In this document: positions 1 through 10,106 of the stretch, piece after piece
How the letters are laid out: the number at the start of each line of letters is the position of its first letter
Numbering within the stretch: position 1 is the first letter of the stretch
Source: Polaromonas sp. CF318
GTDB taxonomy: Bacteria; Pseudomonadota; Gammaproteobacteria; Burkholderiales; Burkholderiaceae_C
Reading direction: 5' to 3'
Length of the DNA stretch: 64,000 bases
Assembly: GCF_000282655.1 (NCBI RefSeq)
Contig: NZ_AKIV01000071.1
Span: 20,669-84,668 of the forward strand
Translations under genes and position numbers: made by a program
Notes under the pieces: generated by a model
Seen by the model: the letters and a program-made list of their open reading frames with translations, nothing else
Databases searched by the model: none
Told to the model about the DNA's origin: nothing

Positions 1-1
1 A

Positions 2-592
2 ATCAGCCTGATGGTGCGCCACAACCTGCTGCGGCTCTCGGAGTCGCTCGAAGGCATAGAAGCGGTCTACGCCCACCCCCAGGCGCTGGCCCAATGCCAG
101 GGCTGGCTGACCACGCACCTGCCCCACGCCGACCGCCGCACCGCCTCCAGCAACGCCGAGGGCGCGCGCCTGGCCACCACCAACCCGGCCTGGGCCGGCA
201 TCGCAAGCGACCGGGCGGCCACCCAATTCGGCCTTTATACGGCGGCCCACGCCATCCAGGACGACGCCTTCAACCGCACACGTTTTGCCGTGGTCTGCCT
301 GCCGCAGACACTGCCCTCCCCGCCCGCATCCGGCAAGGATTGCGTCAGCCTGGTGGTATCCGTGCCCAACCGCCCGGGCGCCGTCCACGACATCCTGATG
401 CCGCTGAAAGCCCACGGCGTCTCCATGACCCGCTTCGAATCGCGCCCGGCACGCTCCGGCCAGTGGGAATACTATTTTTATATTGACCTGCAAGGTCACC
501 CCTCCCAGGACCATGTCAAAGCCGCGCTGGCCGATTTGCAGCAGCTGTGCGCCTTTTACAAGGTCCTCGGAACCTATCCCATCGGCGATTAA
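2..592 (+). CDS. pheA: P-protein (chorismate mutase/prephenate dehydratase), C-terminal part
   Basis: The 5' end lies outside the window; 196 codons of the C-terminal part are visible. They contain the end of the prephenate dehydratase domain, with an SNAEGARLA segment and the catalytic-type TRF motif in NRTRFAVV. An ACT regulatory domain follows, with the ESRP signature (phenylalanine feedback site) in MTRFESRPARSG. In the family this enzyme turns chorismate into phenylpyruvate for phenylalanine synthesis in the cytoplasm. It is followed 33 bp later by tyrA and then aroA-cmk, an aromatic amino-acid cluster typical of Burkholderiales. The assignment rests on the ACT motif and on synteny. Confidence 0.95.
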   Translation: MSLMVRHNLLRLSESLEGIEAVYAHPQALAQCQGWLTTHLPHADRRTASSNAEGARLATTNPAWAGIASDRAATQFGLYTAAHAIQDDAFNRTRFAVVCLPQTLPSPPASGKDCVSLVVSVPNRPGAVHDILMPLKAHGVSMTRFESRPARSGQWEYYFYIDLQGHPSQDHVKAALADLQQLCAFYKVLGTYPIGD

Positions 593-625
593 TGCAACGA
601 CTCACAACCTCCCTGGTGCCACAAC

Positions 626-1504
626 ATGTTTGAACAATTAGGTCTCATTGGATGCGGCCTGATGGGTGGCTCATTCGCGCTGGCGCTCAAACGTGCCGGC
701 CTGGTCAAGCGCGTCGTCGGCTACAGCAAATCCCCCTCCACCACGGAGCGGGCGCGCCAGATGGGCGTGATCGACGTGGAGGCGCCTTCGGCGCTGCTGG
801 CGGTCTCGGGGGCCGACATCGTTTTGCTGGCCGTTCCGGTTTCCGCGACGGAGGCCACCTTCAAAGCCATACGCCACCTGGTCGGCCCGAACACGCTGAT
901 CATGGACGTCGGCTCGACCAAGCGCGACGTGGTGGACGCCGCCCGGCGCGTGCTGCGCGACAACGTCGGCTCCTTCGTGCCCTGCCACCCGATCACCGGC
1001 AAGGAAGTCTCGGGGGTTGAGCATGCGGACGTGGACCTCTACGCCGGCAAGCAGGTCATCCTGACGCCCATAGAGCGCACCTTCACGGTACAACTGCAGA
1101 AAGCCAACGACGTCTGGACGGCCCTGGGCTGCCATGTCCTCAAGATGTCGCCCCAGGCCCATGACGCCGCCTACGCCGCCGTCAGCCACCTGCCGCACCT
1201 GATCGCTTTTGCCCTGATCAACGGCATCACCGGGCAGGACCATGGCAAGGAATACATGTCGCTGGCCGGCCCCGGCTTTCGGGACTTCACGCGCATCGCC
1301 GCCAGCGACCCGAAAATGTGGCGCGACATCCTGATCGCGAATCGCGAAGAACTGCTGGCCCAGTCCAAGATTTTCCAGGAGACCCTAAAGTCGCTCGAGG
1401 AACTGATTGCCAGCAGCAGCGGCGACGTCCTTGAAGTGCTGATCGAGCGGGCCAGCGAGACCCGGGCCAACTGGCGCATCTCCTCACAAAAATCGCACAA
1501 ATAG
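626..1504 (+). CDS. tyrA: Prephenate dehydrogenase
   Basis: 292 aa. The N-terminus carries a Rossmann NAD(P) motif ([15 protein letters not shown], about residues 7-21), with STKRDVVDA and PCHPITGKE further on. The helical C-terminal domain contains SHLPHLIAF, with the His used in catalysis in the family. It oxidatively decarboxylates prephenate to 4-hydroxyphenylpyruvate for tyrosine synthesis. ATG 626 lies shortly downstream of pheA, and aroA-cmk begins 10 bp after the stop, so the three are probably co-transcribed. There is no C-terminal ACT domain; the length fits the short TyrA type. Confidence 0.95.
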   Translation: MFEQLGLIGCGLMGGSFALALKRAGLVKRVVGYSKSPSTTERARQMGVIDVEAPSALLAVSGADIVLLAVPVSATEATFKAIRHLVGPNTLIMDVGSTKRDVVDAARRVLRDNVGSFVPCHPITGKEVSGVEHADVDLYAGKQVILTPIERTFTVQLQKANDVWTALGCHVLKMSPQAHDAAYAAVSHLPHLIAFALINGITGQDHGKEYMSLAGPGFRDFTRIAASDPKMWRDILIANREELLAQSKIFQETLKSLEELIASSSGDVLEVLIERASETRANWRISSQKSHK

Positions 1505-1514
1505 CCCGCAGTCC

Positions 1515-3497
1515 ATGTTCGACACCGAGTTCCTGGACGTTCCGCCCTTGCGCAGCGCGGGCGGCACCGTCCGCCTGCCCGGCTCCAAAAGCATTTCCAA
1601 CCGCGTCCTCCTGCTGGCCGCCCTGAGCCACGGCGAGACCACGGTCCACGACCTGCTCGCCTCCGACGACACCGCCGTGATGCTGGCCGCGCTCAGGCAG
1701 CTCGGCTGCACAGTGCGGCAGGACGGCAACACCGCCGTCATCAGCGGGCTGGGCGGCCGGCCCGTCCAGACCCCGGCCAAGCTCTTCATGGGCAATGCCG
1801 GCACGGCCATGCGGCCGCTGACGGCCGCGTTGGCCCTGCTGGGAGGGGAATTCGAGCTGTCCGGCGTGCCGCGCATGCACGAAAGGCCCATAGGCGACCT
1901 GGTCGATGCGCTCCGGCAACTGGGCTGCACCATCGACTACCTCGGCAACGAAGGTTTTCCACCGCTGCGCCTGCGGCCCGGGCAACCCAAGCTGGAGCAG
2001 CCCATACGGGTGCGCGGCGACGTCTCCAGCCAGTTCCTGACCGCCCTGCTGATGGCCCTGCCGCTGGTCGCCGAGCGGGATATTTACATTGAAGTGGTCG
2101 GCGAGCTGATCTCCCGGCCCTACATTGAGATCACGCTCAAGCTGCTGCAGCGCTTCGGCATAGACGTCAAGCGCGAGGGCTGGGAACGCTTCACAATTCC
2201 GGCCGGCAGCCGCTACCAGTCGCCGGGCGCCATCCATGTCGAGGGCGACGCCTCCTCGGCCAGCTATTTCATCGCACTGGGTGCCATCGCGGCGGCATCC
2301 CCGGGGTACTCCGGCATCGAAATCCAGGGTGTGGGCGCCGCCTCCATCCAGGGTGACATCCGCTTCGTCGAGGCCGCCGAAATGATGGGCGCGCGGGTCG
2401 ACAGCGCACCGAACTCGCTGCGCATTTCGCGCGGCACCTGGCCGCTCAAGGCCATAGACCTGGACTGCAACCACATCCCCGACGCCGCCATGACACTGGC
2501 CGTGATGGCCCTCTACGCCGACGGCACCACCACGCTGCGCAACATCGCGAGCTGGCGCGTCAAGGAAACCGACCGCATCGCCGCCATGGCCTGCGAGCTG
2601 CAAAAATTCGGCGCCGTGGTCGAGGAAGGCGCGGACTACCTCAAGATCACCCCCCCCACCGAATGGACGACGGGCGCGATTCATACCTACGACGACCACC
2701 GCGTGGCCATGTGTTTTTCGCTGGCGGCCTTCAACCCGGCACAGTTGCCGGTGCGAATCCTGGACCCCAAATGCGTCGCCAAAACCTTTCCCGATTACTT
2801 CGAAGCCCTGTTTGAAGTGGCCCAAGCCGGCACCGGCCAGGTTCCCGTCATCTGCATCGACGGCCCGACGGCCTCCGGCAAGGGCACGCTGGCGGCCCTG
2901 ACGGCCCACCGGCTGGGCTACCACTACCTGGATTCGGGCGCGCTTTACCGCCTGAGCGCCCATGCCGCGGCGCTGGCCGGCGTTTCGCTGGACGACGGGC
3001 CCGGCGTGGCCCGCGTGGCGCGCACCATGCCGGTGCACTTTCAGCGCGACCGCATTTTTCTCGGGCCCCAGGACGTCTCCGAGGCCATACGCACCGAAGC
3101 CGCCGGCATGGCGGCCTCTCGCGTGTCGGCCCACCCCGAGGTTCGCGCCGCCCTGCTGGAGCTCCAGCACAGCTTTCGCAAGCTGCCGGGACTGGTCGCC
3201 GACGGCCGGGACATGGGAACCGTCATCTTCCCGGATGCCCCGCTCAAGGTTTTCCTCACGGCCAACGCCCTGCACCGCGCCGAACGCCGGCATAAGCAGT
3301 TGATTTCAAAGGGAAATTCGGCTACAATCAGCGAGATTCAGCAAGATTTAGAGGCACGTGATGCGCGCGATTCGTCGCGAAAAGCAGCCCCTTTGAAACC
3401 TGCTGATGACGCCCGCCCCCTGGATAACTCCTATCTGTCGATTGAGAAATCGGTGGAGCAGGTGCTTGAATGGTGGCAAGGCACCCGGCCCTTCTGA
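1515..3497 (+). CDS. aroA: Bifunctional EPSP synthase / cytidylate kinase fusion (AroA-Cmk)
   Basis: 660 aa. Residues about 1-437 are 3-phosphoshikimate 1-carboxyvinyltransferase (EPSP synthase): [10 protein letters not shown] near the N-terminus, [10 protein letters not shown], and later DDHRVAMCF. Residues about 443-660 are cytidylate kinase with the P-loop in [15 protein letters not shown] and the [16 protein letters not shown] segment. One polypeptide therefore serves both the shikimate pathway and CMP/dCMP phosphorylation. In most bacteria aroA and cmk are separate; cmk next to rpsA is the usual arrangement, and fusion with aroA is known in beta-proteobacteria. There is no internal stop or obvious internal ribosome site at the junction (about 2842). 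The ATG overlaps no neighbour. Confidence 0.95.
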   Translation: MFDTEFLDVPPLRSAGGTVRLPGSKSISNRVLLLAALSHGETTVHDLLASDDTAVMLAALRQLGCTVRQDGNTAVISGLGGRPVQTPAKLFMGNAGTAMRPLTAALALLGGEFELSGVPRMHERPIGDLVDALRQLGCTIDYLGNEGFPPLRLRPGQPKLEQPIRVRGDVSSQFLTALLMALPLVAERDIYIEVVGELISRPYIEITLKLLQRFGIDVKREGWERFTIPAGSRYQSPGAIHVEGDASSASYFIALGAIAAASPGYSGIEIQGVGAASIQGDIRFVEAAEMMGARVDSAPNSLRISRGTWPLKAIDLDCNHIPDAAMTLAVMALYADGTTTLRNIASWRVKETDRIAAMACELQKFGAVVEEGADYLKITPPTEWTTGAIHTYDDHRVAMCFSLAAFNPAQLPVRILDPKCVAKTFPDYFEALFEVAQAGTGQVPVICIDGPTASGKGTLAALTAHRLGYHYLDSGALYRLSAHAAALAGVSLDDGPGVARVARTMPVHFQRDRIFLGPQDVSEAIRTEAAGMAASRVSAHPEVRAALLELQHSFRKLPGLVADGRDMGTVIFPDAPLKVFLTANALHRAERRHKQLISKGNSATISEIQQDLEARDARDSSRKAAPLKPADDARPLDNSYLSIEKSVEQVLEWWQGTRPF

Positions 3498-3591
3498 CCC
3501 CCGACGCGCAACCTGCGCTTGGGTCAGCAGGTTCATCAACGTAACCCGCGGCCTTACCAGACGTCTGGCCGCAAAAACACCGCCGCAAGCA

Positions 3592-3621
3592 GCTATAAAA
3601 ACAATAGCAATTCCGCTATTG
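3592..3621 (+). promoter_or_regulatory. rpsA leader with stem-loops
   Basis: The 152-bp gap before rpsA holds an AT-richer stretch. A CAATAGC/GCTATTG stem (3602-3608 with 3615-3621, 6-nt loop) lies 29 nt before the rpsA start codon. A second, mutually exclusive pairing GCTAT/ATAGC uses 3592-3596 with 3604-3608. In E. coli the S1 leader folds into hairpins used for autoregulation; a similar role here is inference. Confidence 0.4.
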
Positions 3622-3649
3622 GAACCCTGTTGTGTGGACTAGGAAAATC

Positions 3650-5335
3650 ATGTCTGAATCTTTTGCCGACCTATTTAACGAATCGCTGCAACGCTCTGAA
3701 ATGCGTACCGGTGAAGTCATCACCGCCGAAGTCGTTCGTATCGACCACAACCACGTTGTTGTGAATGCCGGACTCAAATCCGAGGCTTATGTCCCCCTCG
3801 AAGAATTCAAGAACGACCAGGGCGAGCTCGAAGTCCAGGTCGGCGATTTCGTCTCCGTGGCCATCGACTCCGTCGAAAACGGCTACGGCGACACCCTGCT
3901 GTCCCGCGACAAGGCCAAGCGCCTGGCTTCGTGGATGAGCCTGGAAAAAGCCCTGGAATCCGGCGAGTTCGTCACCGGCCAGACCAGCGGCAAAGTCAAG
4001 GGCGGCCTCACCGTCCTCGTCAACGGCATCCGCGCCTTCCTGCCCGGCTCGCTCATCGACACCCGCCCCATCAAGGACTTGTCTCCCTACGAGAACAAGA
4101 CCATGGAATTCAAGGTCATCAAGCTCGATCGCAAACGCAACAACGTGGTGCTGAGCCGCCGCGCCGTGGTCGAAGCCAGCATGGGCGAAGAACGCGCCAA
4201 GCTGATGGAAACCCTCAAGGAAGGCACTGCCGTCAAGGGCGTCGTCAAGAACATCACCGAATACGGTGCATTCGTTGACCTCGGCGGCATCGACGGCCTG
4301 CTGCACATCACCGACATGGCATGGCGCCGCGTGCGTCACCCTAGCGAAGTGGTGACGGCTGGCCAAGAGATTGTTGCCAAGATCCTGAAGTTCGACACCG
4401 AAAAGAACCGTGTCTCGCTGGGTCTGAAGCAAATGGGCGACGACCCATGGATGGGCGTGAACCGCCGCTACCCGCAAGGCACGCGCCTGTTCGGCAAGAT
4501 CACCAACATCGCCGACTACGGCGCGTTTGTGGAACTCGAACCCGGCATCGAAGGCCTGGTCCACGTGTCCGAAATGGACTGGACCAACAAGAACGTGGCC
4601 CCGAGCAAGCTCGTGGCCCTGGGCGACGAAGTCGAAGTCATGGTCCTCGAGATCGACGAAGACAAGCGCCGCATCAGCCTGGGCATGAAGCAGTGCAAGG
4701 CCAACCCATGGCAAGAGTTCGCACAGGAAACCAAGCGCGGCGACCGCGTCAAGGGCCCGATCAAGTCGATCACCGACTTCGGCGTCTTCGTGGGCCTGGC
4801 TGCCGGCATCGACGGCCTGGTGCACCTGTCCGACCTCTCGTGGAACGAACCCGGCGAAGCCGCCGTTCGCAACTACAAAAAGGGCCAGGAAGTGGAAGCC
4901 ATCGTGCTGGCCGTCGACGTCGACCGCGAGCGCATCTCCTTGGGCATCAAGCAGCTGGATTCCGATCCGTTCACCACGTTCGTGTCGATCAACGACAAGG
5001 GCGCGATCGTGACCGGCAAGGTCAAGACGGTTGACGCCAAGGGCGCTGAAATCGACCTGGGCGAAGACATCATCGGCTACCTGCGCGCCAGCGAAATCAG
5101 CCGCGACCGCGTCGAAGACGCTCGCAACGTGCTGAAGGAAGGCGACGAAGTCTCCGCGGTTGTGGTGAACGTGGATCGCAAGACCCGCAACATCCAGCTG
5201 TCGGTCAAGGCCAAGGACAACGCCGACCAGCAGGAAGCCATGGCCAACCTGAGCCAGCAGTCTTCCCGCGAAAACGCCGGCACGACCAGCCTGGGCGCCC
5301 TGCTGCGCGCCAAGCTGGACAACAACGAAAAGTAA
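3650..5335 (+). CDS. rpsA: 30S ribosomal protein S1
   Basis: 561 aa, about the usual S1 length. It contains six S1-type OB-fold repeats, recognisable from recurring segments such as [43 protein letters not shown] and [22 protein letters not shown]1 binds mRNA on the small subunit and promotes initiation on structured or weak-Shine-Dalgarno messages. I chose ATG 3650 (start MSESFADLF, the conserved N-terminus), preceded by AGGAAA, rather than the in-frame ATG 18 nt upstream. It lies between cmk and ihfB, the conserved order in proteobacteria. It probably has its own promoter and leader. Confidence 0.97.
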   Translation: MSESFADLFNESLQRSEMRTGEVITAEVVRIDHNHVVVNAGLKSEAYVPLEEFKNDQGELEVQVGDFVSVAIDSVENGYGDTLLSRDKAKRLASWMSLEKALESGEFVTGQTSGKVKGGLTVLVNGIRAFLPGSLIDTRPIKDLSPYENKTMEFKVIKLDRKRNNVVLSRRAVVEASMGEERAKLMETLKEGTAVKGVVKNITEYGAFVDLGGIDGLLHITDMAWRRVRHPSEVVTAGQEIVAKILKFDTEKNRVSLGLKQMGDDPWMGVNRRYPQGTRLFGKITNIADYGAFVELEPGIEGLVHVSEMDWTNKNVAPSKLVALGDEVEVMVLEIDEDKRRISLGMKQCKANPWQEFAQETKRGDRVKGPIKSITDFGVFVGLAAGIDGLVHLSDLSWNEPGEAAVRNYKKGQEVEAIVLAVDVDRERISLGIKQLDSDPFTTFVSINDKGAIVTGKVKTVDAKGAEIDLGEDIIGYLRASEISRDRVEDARNVLKEGDEVSAVVVNVDRKTRNIQLSVKAKDNADQQEAMANLSQQSSRENAGTTSLGALLRAKLDNNEK

Positions 5336-5344
5336 GGCAACCGC

Positions 5345-5389
5345 GCAGCACTGCGATGCGCCCCCAGGGGCGGGTCGCAGCGCTGTGCA
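5345..5389 (+). other. Long imperfect hairpin between rpsA and ihfB
   Basis: GCAGCACTGCGA pairs imperfectly with TCGCAGCGCTGTGC around an inner GCCCC/GGGGC stem. The structure fills most of the 66-bp gap between the rpsA stop and the ihfB start. It has no T-run, so it may act as an attenuator or RNA-processing site rather than a terminator. Function is inference. Confidence 0.45.
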
Positions 5390-5401
5390 GCTACTTGATC
5401 C

Positions 5402-5716
5402 ATGACCCGAAGCGACCTCGTCGAAGAACTGGCGGCCCGATTCAGCCAGCTGACGCACCGCGACGCCGAATATGCCGTCAAGACGATTCTTGACGCCATG
5501 AGCGACGCGCTGGTGCGCGGCCATCGCATTGAAATCAGGGGTTTCGGCAGTTTCTCCATCAACCGGCGCCCGCCCCGCATGGGGCGCAACCCGCGTTCCG
5601 GCGAAAGCGTGGCCATCCCTGAAAAGCGGGTGCCGCATTTCAAACCCGGGAAGGCATTGCGCGAAGCCGTTGATGCCCGCACCCAGGAATTGTTGGCGGT
5701 CACGGAACCCAAGTAG
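5402..5716 (+). CDS. ihfB: Integration host factor subunit beta
   Basis: 104 aa, HU/IHF fold. The start [11 protein letters not shown] is typical of IhfB, and the DNA-binding arm is [22 protein letters not shown] with the intercalating-proline region. IHF-beta pairs with IHF-alpha (not in the window) to bend DNA in recombination and at sigma-54 promoters. It sits 66 bp after rpsA, as in E. coli. A slightly extended C-terminus ([10 protein letters not shown]) is seen. Confidence 0.95.
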   Translation: MTRSDLVEELAARFSQLTHRDAEYAVKTILDAMSDALVRGHRIEIRGFGSFSINRRPPRMGRNPRSGESVAIPEKRVPHFKPGKALREAVDARTQELLAVTEPK

Positions 5717-5717
5717 A

Positions 5718-5741
5718 ACCTGTTTACGGCCGTAAACAGGT
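5718..5741. terminator. 24-bp perfect palindrome after ihfB
   Basis: A perfect dyad reading ACCTGTTTACGG then CCGTAAACAGGT begins two bases after the ihfB stop. It has no poly-T tail, so it is either a weak terminator or a dispersed palindromic repeat. The first 14 bases match the sequence directly after the stop codon at 39211-39213 except for one base. Confidence 0.5.
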
Positions 5742-5806
5742 CCCAGTCTTGCTGGTGTCCCTCGGTGGTCTGGCTACAATCGCCAGACCACCCGGGGGAT
5801 TACCAA

Positions 5807-6088
5807 GTGAAATACCTCATGTGGCTGCTTAAAGCAGCCATTTTTTTTACGCTCTTCGCTTTTGCACTGAATAACCAGCAAACGGTTGCGGTGTATTTCT
5901 TTTTTGGCACCATGTGGCAAGCGCCCCTGGTGCTGGTCGTGCTGGCGACCTTCGCCTGCGGGCTGGCACTCGGCATTTTTGTCATGATGCCGCGCTGGTG
6001 GAAAAAACGCCGGTCGGCCAAATACGCCTCCACCATGGGTCCCCACACCGTCAGCGAAGACCCGTCCACGATGCACCATGGAATTTGA
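5807..6088 (+). CDS. lapA: LapA-family inner-membrane protein (DUF1049)
   Basis: 93 aa with two transmembrane helices (about residues 4-23 and 37-62) and a basic tail after MMPRWWKKRR. LapA works with LapB in the inner membrane; in E. coli the pair takes part in controlling LpxC turnover and LPS assembly. I chose GTG 5807 because GGGGGA lies 8 nt upstream and VKYLMWLLKAA is a typical start; an upstream in-frame ATG would add residues unlike the family. It overlaps lapB by 11 bp, so the two are translationally coupled. Confidence 0.85.
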   Translation: MKYLMWLLKAAIFFTLFAFALNNQQTVAVYFFFGTMWQAPLVLVVLATFACGLALGIFVMMPRWWKKRRSAKYASTMGPHTVSEDPSTMHHGI

Positions 6089-7223
6089 CTTTACCTGGGT
6101 CCTGCTCGGGTTTCCGATTGCCTTCACGCTGGGCTGGCTGGCCTCACGGCTGGACTTGCGACAGCTGCGCATCGAAAACCGCCAGGCGCCCAAGGCCTAT
6201 TTCAAAGGCCTGAACTTCCTGCTCAACGAGCAGCAGGACCAGGCCATAGACGCCTTCATCGAGGCGGTGCAGAGCGACCCGGACACCTCCGAGCTCCACT
6301 TCGCGCTGGGCAACCTGTTTCGCCGCCGCGGCGAATACGAGCGCGCCGTGCGCGTGCACGAGCACCTGATGTCGCGCGGCGACCTCACGCAGCCCGAGCG
6401 CGACCGCGCCCAGCATGCCCTGGCGCTCGACTTTCTCAAGGCCGGCCTGCTGGACCGCGCCGAGGCCGCCTTGCGAAAGCTCGAAGGCACGCCCTTTGAA
6501 GAAGAGGCGCGGCTGGCCTTGCTGTCGATTTACGAACGCTCGCGCGACTGGGCCAATGCCACGGAAATCGCCGCCCGGCTCGGCAGCTCCAGCCATGGCA
6601 GCTTCAGCGCCCGCCAGGCACACTACCTGTGCGAGCAGGCCGGCGCCTGCGTGGCCGCCGGCGACACCACCCGGGCCCTGGGCGCCCTGCAGGAAGCCAT
6701 CGCCATGGCGCCGACCCTGGCCCGCCCCCTGATAGACCTGGCGAAGCTGCAAAACCAGCTGGGCCGCCCGCAGGACGCCCTGCAAACCCTGCTAAAGCTC
6801 GAAAAAACCGCGCCGCAAGGCCTGCCGCTGGCCGCTGGCCTGCTGGCCAACATCGCGCAGGCCGGCGGCCAGGAGGCCATGGCGCTGGAGCTGCTCAAGG
6901 CCAGCTACGCCAACATGCCGTCGATCGACGTGATCGAGGCCATCGTCAAACTCGAAAAAGACCCGGCTTCGGCGCGGCAGTGGTATGTGAAGCACCTGGA
7001 GCGCCAGGCCTCGCTGGTCGCGGCCGGCAAATGGATCGCCGGCGAGAAGCTGCAGGACGAGCAGCACCACACGCTGGTCCAGCGCGCCCTGGACCAGGCC
7101 ACCAAGCCCCTGATGCGTTACCGCTGCGCGGCCTGCGGCTTTGAAGCCACCCAGCACTTCTGGCACTGCCCCGGCTGCCAGGCCTGGGACAGCTACCCGA
7201 CGCGCCGAATAGAAGAGCTGTAG
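6078..7223 (+). CDS. lapB: LapB lipopolysaccharide assembly protein (TPR, rubredoxin-like)
   Basis: 381 aa. An N-terminal membrane anchor (about residues 4-24) is followed by TPR repeats over most of the protein. The C-terminus is a rubredoxin-type metal knuckle, CAACGF then HCPGCQ, ending in YPTRR. In E. coli LapB (YciM) is essential and adapts FtsH to degrade LpxC, matching LPS to phospholipid synthesis. Both CxxC pairs are intact. The overlap with lapA and the heptose genes that follow make a coherent envelope operon. Confidence 0.93.
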   Translation: MEFDFTWVLLGFPIAFTLGWLASRLDLRQLRIENRQAPKAYFKGLNFLLNEQQDQAIDAFIEAVQSDPDTSELHFALGNLFRRRGEYERAVRVHEHLMSRGDLTQPERDRAQHALALDFLKAGLLDRAEAALRKLEGTPFEEEARLALLSIYERSRDWANATEIAARLGSSSHGSFSARQAHYLCEQAGACVAAGDTTRALGALQEAIAMAPTLARPLIDLAKLQNQLGRPQDALQTLLKLEKTAPQGLPLAAGLLANIAQAGGQEAMALELLKASYANMPSIDVIEAIVKLEKDPASARQWYVKHLERQASLVAAGKWIAGEKLQDEQHHTLVQRALDQATKPLMRYRCAACGFEATQHFWHCPGCQAWDSYPTRRIEEL

Positions 7224-7238
7224 AAAAAGACAAGACAG

Positions 7239-8180
7239 ATGAGCATGCAATTGACGCCTGAAAAGATTTCCTCGGCCCGCGTCCTCGTGGTGGGCGACGC
7301 CATGCTGGACCGCTACTGGTACGGCGCGGTGGACCGCATCTCGCCCGAGGCGCCGGTGCCCGTGGTGCGCGTCACACGCACAGAGGAGCGCATAGGCGCC
7401 GCGGCCAACGTGGCCTACAACATCGTCACGCTGGGCGCGCAGGCTTCGCTGCTGAGCGTGGTGGGCGAAGACGAGGCCAGCCACCAGCTCGAGGCACTGG
7501 TCGCCAAGACCGGCATCACGCCCTATTTCGGCCGCGACGCCCAGCTCAAGACCACCGTCAAGCTGCGCGTCATCGGCCGGCAGCAGCAGCTCATACGCCT
7601 GGACTTCGAGAACACGCCTGAAAACGAAGTGCTGGCCTCGCAGTCGGCCACCTTTGAAAAGCTGCACACCGAGCACGACGCGGTGCTGTTCTCCGATTAC
7701 GGCAAGGGCGGCCTCGCGCACATCGTGCTGATGATTGCCCAGGCCCGCGCCGCCGGCAAGGTGGTGCTGGTCGACCCCAAGGGCTCGGACTACGCGCGCT
7801 ACAAAAACGCCAGCGTCATCACCCCGAATCGCGCCGAGCTTGAGCATGTCATAGGCGCCTGGAGCAGCGAAGCCGACCTGCGCACCAAGGCCCACAACCT
7901 GCGGACGACGCTTAACCTGGAAGCCCTGCTGCTCACGCGCAGCGAAGAAGGCATGACCCTGTTCGATGCCGAGGGCGAACTCAACGTCCCCGCTGTGGCG
8001 CGCGAGGTGTTCGACGTCACCGGCGCCGGCGACACCGTGATCGCCACGCTGGCCGCCATGACCGCCACCGGAATGAGTCTGCGCGAGGCCGTGCCTATCG
8101 CCAACCGCGCCGGCGGCATCGTGGTCGGCAAGTTCGGCACCGCCACCGTCAACTACGGCGAGCTGTTCGCCGCGCAGTGA
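7239..8180 (+). CDS. rfaE1: D-glycero-beta-D-manno-heptose-7-phosphate kinase
   Basis: 313 aa, PfkB/ribokinase fold. It has an N-terminal [13 protein letters not shown] and a C-terminal [12 protein letters not shown] motif with the catalytic Asp. It corresponds only to the kinase half of E. coli HldE; the nucleotidyltransferase half is missing, so RfaE2 must be encoded elsewhere. It phosphorylates heptose-7-phosphate at C1 for the ADP-heptose used in the LPS inner core. It follows lapB by 15 bp and precedes rfaD by 26 bp. Confidence 0.93.
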   Translation: MSMQLTPEKISSARVLVVGDAMLDRYWYGAVDRISPEAPVPVVRVTRTEERIGAAANVAYNIVTLGAQASLLSVVGEDEASHQLEALVAKTGITPYFGRDAQLKTTVKLRVIGRQQQLIRLDFENTPENEVLASQSATFEKLHTEHDAVLFSDYGKGGLAHIVLMIAQARAAGKVVLVDPKGSDYARYKNASVITPNRAELEHVIGAWSSEADLRTKAHNLRTTLNLEALLLTRSEEGMTLFDAEGELNVPAVAREVFDVTGAGDTVIATLAAMTATGMSLREAVPIANRAGGIVVGKFGTATVNYGELFAAQ

Positions 8181-8206
8181 GCTTGCGCTCACCTCAAGGA
8201 TCCATC

Positions 8207-9205
8207 ATGAAAATCGTAGTCACCGGCGCCGCCGGCTTCATTGGCAGCAACATCATCAAGGGCCTCAACGCCCGCGGCATCGATGACATCATCGCCGTCG
8301 ACGACCTGACCCATGGCGACAAATTCCGCAACCTGGCCGACCTGAAGATCGCCGACTATGTCGACGCCGACGACTTCTACGAGCTGTTCGCCGAAGGCGC
8401 CTACGGCCGGGTCGAGGCCGTGTTCCACGAAGGCGCCTGCAGCGACACCATGGAAGCCGACGGCAAGTACATGATGGACAACAACTACACGCTGTCCTGC
8501 GAGCTGTTCCACGCCTGCCAGGACCAGGGCACGCGCCTGCTCTACGCCTCCTCGGCCGCGACCTACGGCGGCTCCGACACCTTTACCGAGTCGCCCGAGT
8601 TCGAGCGCCCGCTCAACGTCTACGGCTACTCCAAGCTGCTGTTCGACCAGCGCATGCGGCGCGAGCTCGGCGCCCGTTTTGAAAACACCGCCACCCAGGT
8701 CGCGGGCTTTCGCTACTTCAACGTCTACGGCCCGCGTGAGCAGCACAAGGGCCGCATGGCCAGCGTCGCCTTCCACCAGTTCAACCAGTTCCAGGCCGAG
8801 GGCAAGGTCAAGCTCTTCGGCGAATACGGCGGCTACGGCGCCGGCGGCCAGATGCGCGACTTCATCTTCATCGACGACGTGGTGGCCGTGAACCTCTGGT
8901 TCTTCGACAACCCCGGCAAGTCCGGCATCTTCAACCTCGGCACCGGCCGGGCCCAGCCCTTCAACGACGTGGCCCTGGCCGTCGTGAACACCTTGCGCAA
9001 AGGCCCGGCCCTGAGCCTGGAAGAAGCCGTGCGCGGCGGCCTGATCGAATACATCGCCTTCCCGCCCGCGCTGGTCGGCAAATACCAGAGCTACACCCAG
9101 GCCGACCCGCGCGCGCTGCGCGCTGTCGGCTGCACCCATGCCTTCGCCGATGTGCAAACGGGTGTGGCCGCTTACATGCAGGCCTTGAGCGCCGCCGCGG
9201 GCTGA
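8207..9205 (+). CDS. rfaD: ADP-L-glycero-D-manno-heptose 6-epimerase
   Basis: 332 aa, extended SDR family. It shows the N-terminal NAD(P) motif [11 protein letters not shown] and the catalytic YGYSKLLFD (YxxxK). It makes ADP-L-glycero-heptose for the LPS core. Start ATG 8207 has CAAGGA 7 nt upstream and places the Rossmann strand at residue 2; a longer in-frame start at 8177 has no such support. It closes the LPS operon begun by lapA. Confidence 0.95.
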   Translation: MKIVVTGAAGFIGSNIIKGLNARGIDDIIAVDDLTHGDKFRNLADLKIADYVDADDFYELFAEGAYGRVEAVFHEGACSDTMEADGKYMMDNNYTLSCELFHACQDQGTRLLYASSAATYGGSDTFTESPEFERPLNVYGYSKLLFDQRMRRELGARFENTATQVAGFRYFNVYGPREQHKGRMASVAFHQFNQFQAEGKVKLFGEYGGYGAGGQMRDFIFIDDVVAVNLWFFDNPGKSGIFNLGTGRAQPFNDVALAVVNTLRKGPALSLEEAVRGGLIEYIAFPPALVGKYQSYTQADPRALRAVGCTHAFADVQTGVAAYMQALSAAAG

Positions 9206-9236
9206 GTCCGCGCCAGCCTCTCACTAGGGTTTTCCT

Positions 9237-9254
9237 GGCCCCAAAGCCGGGGCC
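9237..9254. terminator. GC-rich stem-loop downstream of rfaD
   Basis: GGCCCC and GGGGCC (6 bp, 6-nt loop) lie 31 bp after the rfaD stop, with no T-run. It may be a weak terminator of the envelope operon before the separately led helix-hairpin-helix gene. Confidence 0.3.
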
Positions 9255-9358
9255 GGTAGTCAACGCGGTCCAGGACGGGCCGTTATGAAGAAGACCTCCT
9301 TCTTCACAAGGATGGATCACGTGCCTTCACTTCAATCCAATCTTTGAGGAGATCTCTC

Positions 9359-10036
9359 ATGTTCAAAAAAATCCTGGCCTTCGTCGCCGCCATGTACATG
9401 GCCGTTTCGTTCGCCGCTGTTGACGTCAACAAGGCCACCGCGGCCGAGCTTGACGGCATCAAGGGCATAGGCCCCGGCATCTCGGGCAAGATCATCGATG
9501 AGCGCAAGAAAGGCAGCTTCAAGGACTGGAACGACTTCATCGAACGCGTCAAGGGCGTGGGCGAAGGCAACGCCGCCAAGTTTTCCGCCGAAGGCCTGAC
9601 AGTGGGCGGTGCCAGCTTCAAGGGCGTGGCCGCGAGCCCTGCCGCCAAGAAGGATGAAAAACCCGCAGCCGCCGCGAAAAAAGATGACAAGCCCGCCGCC
9701 AAGGCCGAAGAGAAAAAAGCCGAAGCCAAACCGGCCGCGCCTGTAGCCGCCGCACCGGCCCCCGCAGCGGCCGCGGAGAAGAAAGACCCCAAGGCCGAGG
9801 CCAAAGCCAAGGCTGAGGAAGCCAAGGCCAAGAAAGAGGCCGACAAGAAGGCCAAGGCCGAAGAAAAGAAAAAGAAGGCGGATGAAGCCAAAGCCAAGGC
9901 CGACGCTGACAAGAAGGCGAAGGAAGACGCCAAGAAGGCCAAGGACGCTAAGCCTGCCGCCAAGGACGAGAAAAAAGACGCCAAGGCCGACACCGCCAAG
10001 CCAGCCGCCAGCGCTGCCAGCGCCGCCAAGAAGTAA
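9359..10036 (+). CDS. Secreted helix-hairpin-helix (ComEA-like) protein with Lys/Ala-rich tail
   Basis: 225 aa. A signal peptide (MFKKILAFVAAMYMAVSFA) is followed by a ComEA-type HhH unit (VDVNKATAAELDGIKGIGPG, about residues 21-40). After about residue 90 the rest is a low-complexity Lys/Ala/Glu/Asp tail. ComEA-type domains bind DNA non-specifically in the periplasm and help DNA uptake. The basic tail, resembling TonB or histone H1 C-termini, could bind DNA or span the periplasm. Start 9359 is set by GAGGA 8 nt upstream. It lies alone between rfaD and a strong terminator. The tail's function is inference. Confidence 0.8.
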   Translation: MFKKILAFVAAMYMAVSFAAVDVNKATAAELDGIKGIGPGISGKIIDERKKGSFKDWNDFIERVKGVGEGNAAKFSAEGLTVGGASFKGVAASPAAKKDEKPAAAAKKDDKPAAKAEEKKAEAKPAAPVAAAPAPAAAAEKKDPKAEAKAKAEEAKAKKEADKKAKAEEKKKKADEAKAKADADKKAKEDAKKAKDAKPAAKDEKKDAKADTAKPAASAASAAKK

Positions 10037-10052
10037 AGCCGTTCCCGGCAGC

Positions 10053-10082
10053 AAAAAAGCCCGCCACTGGCGGGCTTTTTTC
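10053..10082. terminator. Rho-independent terminator
   Basis: AAAAAA, GCCCGCC, a three-base ACT loop, GGCGGGC, then TTTTTT. It can work in both directions between the HhH gene and the convergent DinB-like gene. Confidence 0.9.
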
Positions 10083-10106
10083 ATTGAGAACCAGCTCGCA
10101 CGCGTC

